6,213 nt of DNA from Deltaproteobacteria bacterium (lineage in GTDB: Bacteria; Desulfobacterota; Desulfobacteria; Desulfobacterales; JAFDCJ01), in the NCBI GenBank assembly GCA_024277475.1, contig JAJRVC010000680.1, positions 1 to 6,213 of the forward strand. The letters run 5' to 3'. The notes beneath the pieces are model-generated. The model saw only the letters and a list, made by a program, of their open reading frames with translations, ran no database searches and was not told where the DNA came from. Positions 1 through 5,499 of the stretch are shown piece after piece; the stretch's first letter is position 1; the number at the start of each line of letters is the position of its first letter. The position numbers and the translations under genes are program-made.

Positions 1-1544
1 AAATCTCCCAGCCGGAATAAATCCTCATTGCCACCATGATATTTGTTCTTATTATAACGCCAACCATGATTACATTGTGTCGGATTGCAAGTCGTAGGAG
101 GAGGCGGAGGGCATGGATTCCCAGTTAGGCATGGATGGCTTGAGGGTAGGAGAGCAAAATAATCTGTATAATTGATACCGCCGACAGTAATCGCAATTTG
201 ATCTCTTTCGTCAAATCCACTATAATAGGAGGGGAATAAATAACCTGTCAAATCATCGGTTCTATCCGAAGGCGTGTTTTCCCCTTCAACCACTTGCCAA
301 TTAAAAAGCCCATCTGCTGTTTCAAGATCAAGATGAGAGCTTGGTGGCAATGTGAGATTTTCATTTTCAATATGAAGTACAACTAAACCATGGATTAGTG
401 ATTGGCCATGTAATGATCTTATCAAAAAAGGATTTGCTCTTGCATAATCATTCTCCGTGTGAAAATTCTCAATAAGAAAATACTCGATAATGTTTTGTGG
501 TGTATTATTATCATATCTGAGTGGGATCATCACGGCGTCATGTTTTGTATGGGTGTCTCGGATAACTACATTACTCATATTCCCTTCAATAACCGTTGGG
601 TTGAGCCAACCAGCACGATAACGTTCATAAGCACTAAAAAATGAGGCAAAATTTGCATTGGATGTCATTAGAGTAAAGAATTCGACATTGCCAATGTTTA
701 AACCGTTTTGGTTTAGATGCCCTCCGCCAAATATATAGTGCGTCATTTCATGAGCAGGAATGAGAATTGCGCCTCTATTCTGAAATGCACTATTATACGG
801 ACCCTCATATTTAAACTGAAATTGGGTGGAACCGGATGAAGAATTGATTGTCTTGCCATTTAAGACTAAGTTATTTACATACAATGTTTTGTGACCCAGG
901 ATATTTTGCTGAGTCAACCTGAAATCTCTCCAAAAGATAAAAACATAGTCAACGATTCCATCCCCTTGCCCGGGGAGATAAGCATGATTAAAGTATTCCC
1001 CGTTTACTCGAAATTGCCAATTATCATAGTCAGCATAGTTAACTGCCGTATCTAATTTGGTTAGGGTATGTTGATTAACAAGAGTATTATTTGTGCCATA
1101 ATAAGAACGATCATGGTCTAATGTGACATAATGAACATCTCCAATAACTTTGAAGGTTCCCAAATTTCCATTACCGTCTCCTCCTGAGGCACGGTCGAAA
1201 TAATCACTAAGATTGCGCGGTGTATAAATGTTGTTTTGAGGAACCTGCGGATCAACAATATCCTGAGCCCAATCTGGAAGAACAGTGTAATCTGGCCAAT
1301 AAGTGGTATTCTCTGTATCATCCTTGAACCGTACAAAAATAGCCAAAACTTTGAGTTCACCGTTTGCCGTAATTTCTCTTCCACCCCGCAGGATTTGGGT
1401 AGTGCTGGGCAATTCACCCTCTACAATGGTTTCCTCATCCATCAGACAAACTTCTTCGAAGGATTCATACACATCCTGCGAAAAAACAGTTCCGAAAAAC
1501 ACCAACATCATCGAAAATACAATCATTATCCATTGGTTTTTCAG
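1..1544 (-). CDS. Secreted M6-like zinc metalloprotease, C-terminus cut by window edge
   Basis: An open frame of 514 codons without a stop runs off the left edge. Read from CTG at 1544, residues 1-23 form a signal peptide (K2, hydrophobic core, likely cut near FSQ). A zinc-protease motif HEMTHYIFGGGH lies at 265-276: H265 and H269 are zinc ligands, E266 the catalytic base and H276 the probable third ligand. A Met-turn-like FTLM follows near 290-293, then SAYERYRAGWLNP (304-316) and EYFLIENF (354-361), all typical of M6/immune-inhibitor-A-like secreted proteases. A Cys/Pro segment with five prolines (479-483) may be a linker to missing C-terminal domains, plausibly including a T9SS signal. It probably degrades extracellular proteins. 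It lies 34 bp downstream of another secreted-protein gene and is probably cotranscribed with it. The family call rests on motifs only; substrate is unknown. Confidence 0.82.
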   Translation of the reverse strand, partial: MKNQWIMIVFSMMLVFFGTVFSQDVYESFEEVCLMDEETIVEGELPSTTQILRGGREITANGELKVLAIFVRFKDDTENTTYWPDYTVLPDWAQDIVDPQVPQNNIYTPRNLSDYFDRASGGDGNGNLGTFKVIGDVHYVTLDHDRSYYGTNNTLVNQHTLTKLDTAVNYADYDNWQFRVNGEYFNHAYLPGQGDGIVDYVFIFWRDFRLTQQNILGHKTLYVNNLVLNGKTINSSSGSTQFQFKYEGPYNSAFQNRGAILIPAHEMTHYIFGGGHLNQNGLNIGNVEFFTLMTSNANFASFFSAYERYRAGWLNPTVIEGNMSNVVIRDTHTKHDAVMIPLRYDNNTPQNIIEYFLIENFHTENDYARANPFLIRSLHGQSLIHGLVVLHIENENLTLPPSSHLDLETADGLFNWQVVEGENTPSDRTDDLTGYLFPSYYSGFDERDQIAITVGGINYTDYFALLPSSHPCLTGNPCPPPPPTTCNPTQCNHGWRYNKNKYHGGNEDLFRLGD

Positions 1545-1551
1545 AATTAAT

Positions 1552-1556
1552 CCTCC
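1552..1556 (-). promoter_or_regulatory. Shine-Dalgarno GGAGG that fixes a CTG start
   Basis: On the minus strand GGAGG is followed by a 7-nt spacer and CTG at 1544. An in-frame TAA at 1565-1563 closes the frame upstream, and the only codons between are AAA TTT GGA GGA TTA ATT. The first in-frame ATG (1526) is 25 nt from the GGAGG, too far. The leader GGAGGATTAATTCTG parallels GGAGAATTAATTATG of the gene upstream, which places CTG exactly where ATG is expected. Confidence 0.7.
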
Positions 1557-1578
1557 AAATTTTTAGACCTGAGAATTG

Positions 1579-2523
1579 TTATTTTATTAGTAAGAGTGTT
1601 TTGATTTCCGCAAAGTTGTCAAATTCCAACTTGTAATAATAAACCCCACTGGCAACTTGATTGCCAAGATTATCTCTCCCATCCCATATAAAGCTATGTC
1701 TGCCGGGATTTTTGAAACCGCGAAAGAGTTGCTTGATTTCTTTACCGAGTAAATCATAGATAGTCAACTGAAGATTCATTTTGGTTGGTATCTCAAACTC
1801 TATTTTTGTGGATGAATTGAAAGGATTGGGGTAGTTGGGGTACAAAACCACACTATTGGGGGGAGTTTGGGTCGAATTATCGGGCTTTATAGAAGTAACA
1901 TATCCATATTGAACACTATCAATGATTGCGCCAAGAATCCTTTCTGGAGAACCGGCTTCCGGCTGTGAAAATGTTCTACCAATTCCTTCTGCTAACCAAT
2001 TTTCCGTATAAAATATGCTTCCCAAAAGGGTATCGTTAATTGTAGAATCAATATACACTCCCCAGAATTCTTTGGTAGAAGCTGTCATTCCAAGGGTAAC
2101 ATAATTCCAGCTAAAAGTACTTATTAAAGCAGGAAAGTTTCCCGCAGGATATTCATTAATGCATTCAATAAATAGTGTGCTGTCGGCTAAAGTTAAATCA
2201 TAAACAATATTCTCACTATTACAACTATCAGGAAAACCCAATCCACGGTACTGAAAGACTCTTAAAGAGTCATCCATCCTTAAGTATTCAGAATAATTAA
2301 AGTAACCTGTGGCCTCGAAAACAAAATAAGTATTTCCATTCGGCATCAGGGTGTCGCCTGTTATTCTAACTTGATAAGTTTCTGGTGGAATAAGCTCTAC
2401 TTCATATTCCCAAACATCTCCTATGTGCATTGGAAAATAGGCTTTCAAGGTAGTATCAATTTGGGCAAAAATTGAATGTTGTAGTGTTAAAACAAGTATA
2501 AATAAAAAACTGGCATATCTCAT
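1579..2523 (-). CDS. Secreted protein of unknown function with T9SS type A sorting domain
   Basis: This 314-residue protein has a signal peptide (residues 1-20, cut after SIFA before Q21). Its middle part (about 25-210) is rich in beta-type sequence and aromatic residues and has no catalytic motif I recognise; phrases such as YFPMHIGDVWEYEV resemble lipoprotein-like or beta-barrel-like secreted domains. A spacer rich in N, T and P (214-224) leads to a C-terminal Ig-like domain at about 226-314 with YPNYPNPFNSSTKIEFEIP, TIYDLLGKEI, WDGRDNLGNQVASGVYYYKL and a closing LLIK. That is the pattern of type IX secretion sorting domains (related to the FlgD Ig fold), so the protein should cross the outer membrane and be released or anchored. 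The ATG at 2523 has GGAG 8 nt upstream. It probably forms an operon with the protease gene downstream. Function of the mature part is unknown. Confidence 0.88.
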   Translation of the reverse strand: MRYASFLFILVLTLQHSIFAQIDTTLKAYFPMHIGDVWEYEVELIPPETYQVRITGDTLMPNGNTYFVFEATGYFNYSEYLRMDDSLRVFQYRGLGFPDSCNSENIVYDLTLADSTLFIECINEYPAGNFPALISTFSWNYVTLGMTASTKEFWGVYIDSTINDTLLGSIFYTENWLAEGIGRTFSQPEAGSPERILGAIIDSVQYGYVTSIKPDNSTQTPPNSVVLYPNYPNPFNSSTKIEFEIPTKMNLQLTIYDLLGKEIKQLFRGFKNPGRHSFIWDGRDNLGNQVASGVYYYKLEFDNFAEIKTLLLIK

Positions 2524-2549
2524 AATTAATTCTCCACATAGAAGGAAAA

Positions 2550-2579
2550 ACTATAATCAGTCATTCAGACTGCTTTCAA
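2550..2579 (-). promoter_or_regulatory. Probable sigma70-type promoter of the secreted-protein cassette
   Basis: On the minus strand TTGAAA (2579-2574) and TATAGT (2555-2550) are separated by 18 bp, each one base off consensus. Transcription would start near 2543, giving a leader of about 20 nt before ATG at 2523. The spacer contains the small inverted repeat CAGTC-ATTCA-GACTG (2558-2572), which could be an operator or chance. Confidence 0.55.
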
Positions 2580-2601
2580 AAAATTTGGAAAATAATTTTC
2601 C
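2578..2601 (-). terminator. Weak AT-rich hairpin, possible terminator of the NmrA-like gene
   Basis: On the minus strand the palindrome GGAAAATTATTTTCC (2601-2587) is followed by AAA and then six T. The stem has only two G-C pairs, so termination would be inefficient. It lies about 50 bp after the stop at 2650 and its T run overlaps the -35 box of the next transcription unit. It could equally be a protein-binding palindrome upstream of that promoter. Confidence 0.35.
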
Positions 2602-2649
2602 TTTAGTCAACGTTTTTTATTACAAGCGTTCTAACAAGTGGAGTAGTTG

Positions 2650-3540
2650 CTATTGATGTTCATCCTGATCGAAACGGCGTTGCGGCAAAAGACAGCCGGA
2701 AGCCGCCAGAACCTGCTGAAATGTGGTTGGCTTCCGCCCCAATAACCACGCCAGCACATTGCTGTTCCCCCACAGCCCATGCTGATCATAATACTCAAAC
2801 ATTTTGACCAGGCGCTCGCGCTTGTAGTCCGGAAGCGCGGCAACTCCCGGTTGGGCGGCCCAGCTTTGGGGGGTCTGACGCCTCACATCGATCCGCATCT
2901 GCAGCCGGTTGCCGATCAATCCGATGACATCTTTCACCGAAAGAATCTCCGGGCCGTTCAATTCGTAGATTGCCCCGATATGATCGTCGCTGGATAATAC
3001 CAGGGCGGCGGCCTCCGCGACATCCTCCAGGTTTACCAAACTGAATTTTGCCTCGGGATGGTAGGGGAGGTTATAAAAGCGTTGCTCTACAACTTGGTCG
3101 AGGTCGTTGAGGATATTTTGCATGTACGCAGACGGCTGCAAAATGGTATAGTCCAGGCCCGATTCAAAGAGCATTTCCTCCACCCTCAGTTTTTGCCAGT
3201 GATGGGGCATCGCTTCGGTCTGGGGGTGCAGCACCGAGTGATAGACAATCCGGCGGCAATCGGAACGGCGCAGCTCGTCGATGATTGTTTCCCCGATGAC
3301 AATCTCTTCCGGATGCATATTGGGGCAAATGTGGTAAACTGCCTGCACCTGTTTCAGCGCCTTGCGAATGTGCGCCCGCTGCCGTAAATCTCCGGCGACA
3401 ACCTCTTCGGCGCCCAGCTTTACCATCTCCGTTGCATAAGCGGATTTGAACACCAGGGCTTTTACCCGTTTGCCGCGACCCGCCAGGGCCTTTACAACGG
3501 CCCGGCCGGTTTTTCCGGCGGCGCCGGTAACTAAAATCAT
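2650..3540 (-). CDS. NmrA-like NAD(P)-binding atypical SDR family protein
   Basis: This 296-residue protein, about normal family length, begins directly with a Rossmann beta strand and the dinucleotide motif GAAGKTG (residues 6-12, GxxGxxG). A second strand (26-30, VKALV), VVAGDL (47-52) and AVYHICPN (67-74) follow the atypical-SDR order; RIVYHSVLHP (97-106), HHWQKLRVEEML (113-124) and GLDYTILQPSAYMQN (128-142) match NmrA/HSCARG/YtfG-type proteins. The canonical SDR Tyr-x-x-x-Lys pair is not evident (H113 to K117 at that place), so it may be a redox sensor or an oxidoreductase of unknown substrate. The C-terminal part (195-280) shows the usual ELNGPEILSVKDV and WLLGRKPTTFQQVL. The ATG at 3540 has GAGG 5 nt upstream. 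It diverges from the regulator-speD operon and may share its control region. Confidence 0.85.
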   Translation of the reverse strand: MILVTGAAGKTGRAVVKALAGRGKRVKALVFKSAYATEMVKLGAEEVVAGDLRQRAHIRKALKQVQAVYHICPNMHPEEIVIGETIIDELRRSDCRRIVYHSVLHPQTEAMPHHWQKLRVEEMLFESGLDYTILQPSAYMQNILNDLDQVVEQRFYNLPYHPEAKFSLVNLEDVAEAAALVLSSDDHIGAIYELNGPEILSVKDVIGLIGNRLQMRIDVRRQTPQSWAAQPGVAALPDYKRERLVKMFEYYDQHGLWGNSNVLAWLLGRKPTTFQQVLAASGCLLPQRRFDQDEHQ

Positions 3541-3624
3541 ATTAACCTCACCATTTTCTGATCAGCAGCCCGCTTTTCCGGGTGAACCGGCTCCGGAACG
3601 CCCGGACCGGAACATATCGCAAAA

Positions 3625-3640
3625 GTTTAGTATTTTAAAC
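3625..3640. promoter_or_regulatory. Upstream operator-like palindrome GTTTAGTATTTTAAAC
   Basis: This is an imperfect 16-bp palindrome with arms GTTTA/TAAAC. It matches the reverse complement of the second site at 3720-3735 at 15 of 16 bases. Its centre is 95 bp from the other, about nine helical turns. It lies 27 bp upstream of the -35 box facing right and within the upstream region of the divergent NmrA-like gene. It is probably a binding site of the XRE regulator encoded at 3747; this is inferred. Confidence 0.6.
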
Positions 3641-3667
3641 AAAAATTTTAAAATATTATTTTATATA

Positions 3668-3696
3668 TTGACCTATATAAAGGGCTCTTTTATATT
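3668..3696 (+). promoter_or_regulatory. Sigma70-type promoter of the regulator-speD operon
   Basis: TTGACC (3668-3673) and TATATT (3691-3696) are 17 bp apart, the optimal spacing, each one base off consensus. Transcription should begin near 3703, giving a leader of about 44 nt. The spacer carries an inverted repeat, ATATAAA (3675-3681) against TTTATAT (3689-3695). The second palindrome (3720-3735) lies just downstream in the transcribed leader, where a bound repressor would block elongation or re-initiation. Confidence 0.7.
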
Positions 3697-3719
3697 TGGG
3701 CGCTTTTGGTAAATAAAAA

Positions 3720-3735
3720 GTTTAATATACTAAAC
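3720..3735. promoter_or_regulatory. Downstream operator-like palindrome GTTTAATATACTAAAC
   Basis: A 16-bp palindrome with perfect outer arms GTTTA/TAAAC that ends 11 bp before the regulator's ATG. It is the near-exact reverse complement of the site at 3625-3640. Its place between the promoter and the start codon suggests autorepression by the XRE protein encoded next to it. The same stretch leaves no clear Shine-Dalgarno before the regulator gene. Confidence 0.6.
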
Positions 3736-3746
3736 ACGGTATTCGG

Positions 3747-4271
3747 ATGAAGATCGGCCCTAAAATTCGGCGACTGCGCAAGTTGCGCGGGTTAACCATC
3801 GAAGAGCTGGCCGATAACGCCGATCTTACCAAGGGCTATATCTCTCAGTTGGAACGGGATTTGACGGCGCCGGCAGTTACCACGCTAAAACAAATCCTGG
3901 ATGTGTTGGGCATTGACTTAGCCACTTTTTTCAGCGACCTGGAAGAAGGCGAGAAAAACATCTATACCAAACGGGACCGCACCCAGGAGGTTTTGGAGAA
4001 AGACTATACCATCGAGGCGCTGATCCCCAAGCTGAAATACCTGGAAATGGAACCGCTTCTGCTCACCCTGGCGCCCACGGCCAGTTATGAAAAAAGCTTT
4101 GAAGAAGACGAAGGCTTTGGTTATGTGGTCAAAGGCAGGGTAGAGGTGACCATCGAAAAGGAAAAACGCACTTTAAACCGTGGGGGCTGTTTTTACGTCT
4201 TTTTCGACAATTGGCTCAGTATTAAGAATTTAACCAAGAAGTCTGCCGAAATTTTATTGGTTCATTACTAA
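3747..4271 (+). CDS. XRE-family transcriptional regulator with C-terminal cupin domain
   Basis: This 174-residue protein has an N-terminal lambda-Cro-type helix-turn-helix (about 4-60; KIRRLRKLRGLTIEELAD, LTKGYISQLERD, TLKQILDVLGI) and a C-terminal cupin (about 100-174), the layout of PuuR-like regulators. In the cupin, FEEDEGFGYVVKGRVEVTI (118-136) and GGCFYVFFDNWLSIKNL (146-162) occupy the positions of the two conserved motifs, but the metal-binding histidines and the usual Pro-His are missing, so it probably binds an organic ligand without metal. The gene is 20 bp upstream of speD in the same direction, so it likely controls polyamine synthesis and itself. The effector could be a polyamine, SAM or decarboxylated SAM; that is inference. 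The start at 3747 is set by the conserved MKIGPKIRRLRK opening; no good ribosome-binding site precedes it, which suggests low expression. Confidence 0.88.
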   Translation: MKIGPKIRRLRKLRGLTIEELADNADLTKGYISQLERDLTAPAVTTLKQILDVLGIDLATFFSDLEEGEKNIYTKRDRTQEVLEKDYTIEALIPKLKYLEMEPLLLTLAPTASYEKSFEEDEGFGYVVKGRVEVTIEKEKRTLNRGGCFYVFFDNWLSIKNLTKKSAEILLVHY

Positions 4272-4291
4272 GTTAGAGGAGGAGCGGGATA

Positions 4292-4678
4292 ATGAAGGCT
4301 CTGGGACGCCATATTTTAGCAGAATTTTTTGACTGCGATCAGGAAATATTAAATGATGCACATCGTATCGAACTTTATATGAAACGGGCCGCCATCGAAT
4401 GTGGCGCGACCATCGTCAGTTCAACCTTCCATGCCTTTAACCCGCACGGCGTCAGCGGCGTGGTGGTGATTGCCGAATCGCACCTGGCCATCCATACCTG
4501 GCCGGAGTACGGCTATGCGGCAGTGGATGTGTTCACTTGCGGGGAAACCGTCGATCCGGCGGTGGCCAATAACGCCTTAAAGGAGTATTTGAAGGCCGCA
4601 AAGGTTAAGACGGTGGAAATTAACCGGGGAGAGCTTAAACTCGACCGGGTTCTGCAGCATAAACCGATGCCGGCCTAA
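4292..4678 (+). CDS. speD: S-adenosylmethionine decarboxylase proenzyme, class 1B
   Basis: SpeD removes the carboxyl group from SAM to give decarboxylated SAM, the aminopropyl donor for spermidine and related polyamines; it acts in the cytoplasm. The 128-residue protein is full length for the short bacterial/archaeal form. The processing site is E62-S63 in [20 protein letters not shown]: Ser63 becomes the pyruvoyl group after self-cleavage. His68 (processing) and Cys83 (catalysis, in DVFTCGE) are at the same positions as in the Thermotoga maritima enzyme. ATSSTF-like [10 protein letters not shown] (40-49) and [10 protein letters not shown] (51-60) are also typical. A strong GAGGAGG precedes the ATG. 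It is cotranscribed with the upstream cupin regulator and ends at an intrinsic terminator. No spermidine synthase (speE) or other polyamine gene is in the window, so its partner is encoded elsewhere. Confidence 0.97.
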   Translation: MKALGRHILAEFFDCDQEILNDAHRIELYMKRAAIECGATIVSSTFHAFNPHGVSGVVVIAESHLAIHTWPEYGYAAVDVFTCGETVDPAVANNALKEYLKAAKVKTVEINRGELKLDRVLQHKPMPA

Positions 4679-4702
4679 TTCATCCTCCGTAGATTTCCCC
4701 AG

Positions 4703-4729
4703 CCCCGGTGTTCCACCGGGGTTTTTCTT
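4703..4729 (+). terminator. Intrinsic terminator of the regulator-speD operon
   Basis: An 8-bp perfect stem CCCCGGTG/CACCGGGG (4703-4710, 4714-4721) with loop TTC is followed by TTTTTCTT. It begins 25 bp after the speD stop and closes the operon. Confidence 0.93.
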
Positions 4730-4784
4730 GTGAGTCTCCCCACTAAAATCCTATTTTAACGGTGAATCCAGAGTTGAAAATTAG

Positions 4785-4821
4785 ACGCTGAGAAACGCTG
4801 AAAAAGAAAGAGGAACGCTGA
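4785..4821. repeat. Three phased copies of ACGCTGA
   Basis: ACGCTGA occurs at 4785-4791, 4795-4801 and 4815-4821, so starts are spaced 10 and 20 bp. The 4805 position, where a fourth copy would fall, reads AGAAAGA. This looks like a decayed 10-bp tandem repeat of the kind seen scattered in intergenic regions of many genomes. No gene is associated with it. Confidence 0.5.
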
Positions 4822-5058
4822 AGATTGTTTTCGAAACGATAAGCTCTGATTCGCTTAAACGCTTCATTCATCCCGATTGTGAGAAAAAGCGAGAAAACCC
4901 GGGGAAAAGATTAGAGTCATCAAAAATTCAGTACAAATAAAATTCTTCCGGCGGAATTCTGCTCAATCAGAGGCATTCTGCGTCAAATTATTGAGACGTG
5001 AATTAGTTTCCGAAAAGATGAAATGTATTTGTGTAGTTGCCTTCATGTAATGGTAATG
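4822..5058. other. Intergenic stretch without recognised gene
   Basis: Between the speD terminator and the first GC-rich repeat I see no coding frame with family features and no RNA gene. The only structure is a short odd palindrome TTCCGGCGGAA (4946-4956) flanked by AATTC and ATTC, which could fold into a small hairpin. Confidence 0.5.
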
Positions 5059-5135
5059 TTCCCCCCCTTAATCCCCCCGAAATCGGGGGGAAACCGGCCT
5101 CCCTCCCCGATTTCGGGGAGCGCCGGGGTGGGGAA
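5059..5135. repeat. GC-rich double-hairpin interspersed repeat
   Basis: Two hairpins sit side by side: CCCCCCGA/TCGGGGGG (5073-5080, 5083-5090) and CTCCCCGA/TCGGGGAG (5103-5110, 5113-5120), each with a 2-nt loop. They share the core CCCCGA-TCGGGG. Outer arms TTCCCCCCC (5059) and GGGGTGGGGAA (to 5135) also pair, so the whole can form a three-way structure. Elements of this style (runs of C, then G, around a short loop) are common intergenic repeats in several phyla. No target duplication is visible. Confidence 0.7.
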
Positions 5136-5277
5136 ATTTCATGGAAAACTCATTCATCACATTCAAACAATTTCATTCTCATACTAATTCACGGGTCTAT
5201 AAGTTCAACTTATGGTTAGCATTATTGACTGATGTTACGCAGTTTTGCCACAGGAAGGTTTACCATTTACTTGTTCT

Positions 5278-5400
5278 ATGTCACCCTGAACTTGTCGGCA
5301 CGAAGTGCTCCCGTCGGGAAAGGGGGACACTTTTACGTCCATATTTGCCATGCTTCGGCAGGCGTTCGACTGAGCTCACGCCGAAGGCTCAGCATGACAT
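5278..5400. repeat. Short interspersed repeat with ATGTCA...TGACAT ends, nested in the MITE
   Basis: The ends are imperfect inverted repeats: left ATGTCACCCTGAACTTGTCG and, on the reverse strand of the right end, ATGTCATGCTGAGCCTTCGG. The interior has further stems, for example CTTCGGC near 5353 against GCCGAAG near 5380. Sequences of the type TGTCAnnCTGAnC...TTCG are a widespread class of intergenic palindromic repeat in bacterial genomes. It codes for nothing convincing. Confidence 0.65.
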
Positions 5401-5430
5401 GAAGATTGCTTAACAATAGCAACATTTATC

Positions 5431-5448
5431 TAATGTGACTTCACATTA
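5431..5448. repeat. 18-bp palindrome TAATGTGACTTCACATTA
   Basis: Arms TAATGTGA and TCACATTA are perfect, separated by CT. It lies 13 bp inside the right terminal repeat of the MITE-like element, so it may be a subterminal transposase site or a structural hairpin. Confidence 0.6.
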
Positions 5449-5499
5449 TGAACAGTGACGCGCGTAACATCAGTTATTGATATTCAACCTGCGTCAGTT

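Larger units (their letters stand above)
5228..5474. mobile_element. MITE-like element, 13-bp perfect TIRs and 5-bp target duplication
   Basis: ACTGATGTTACGC at 5228-5240 is the exact reverse complement of GCGTAACATCAGT at 5462-5474. The element is bordered on both sides by TATTG (5223-5227 and 5475-5479), the footprint of a target-site duplication. The shared direct repeat can be read as 7 bp (TTATTGA) if the TIR is taken as 12 bp. Inside there is no transposase frame, so this is a non-autonomous 247-bp element that would depend on a transposase elsewhere. It contains a nested palindromic repeat (5278-5400) and an 18-bp palindrome (5431-5448). The parent insertion-sequence family is not assigned. 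Confidence 0.75.

Noticed and set aside
459..644. Plus-strand 61-residue open frame
   Set aside because: It lies wholly inside the minus-strand protease gene, has no family features, and is the antisense shadow of that gene.
1118..1417. Minus-strand 99-residue open frame
   Set aside because: It overlaps the protease in another frame; the protease frame has the signal peptide and zinc motif.
3058..3387. Plus-strand 109-residue frame opposite the NmrA-like gene
   Set aside because: Antisense shadow; the minus-strand frame shows a full Rossmann pattern.
3576..3598. TTCCGG/CCGGAA stem in the leader of the NmrA-like gene as a riboswitch
   Set aside because: Only a 6-bp stem with an 11-nt loop in a GC-rich stretch; no known riboswitch core is recognisable.
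3541..3746. A promoter for the NmrA-like gene on the minus strand
   Set aside because: Several AT-rich -10-like words occur, but none has a -35 box at proper spacing, so I call none.
5059..5400. CRISPR array
   Set aside because: The repeats differ from one another, are unevenly spaced and are palindromic elements, without repeat-spacer periodicity or cas genes.
5037..5413. Two short plus-strand frames across the repeats
   Set aside because: They read through hairpin repeats and the MITE, have no ribosome-binding site worth the name and low-complexity translations, so they are not genes.
5431..5448. CRP-like site TGTGA..TCACA
   Set aside because: The half-sites are 2 bp apart instead of the 6 bp needed for CRP, and no promoter of a gene is near.
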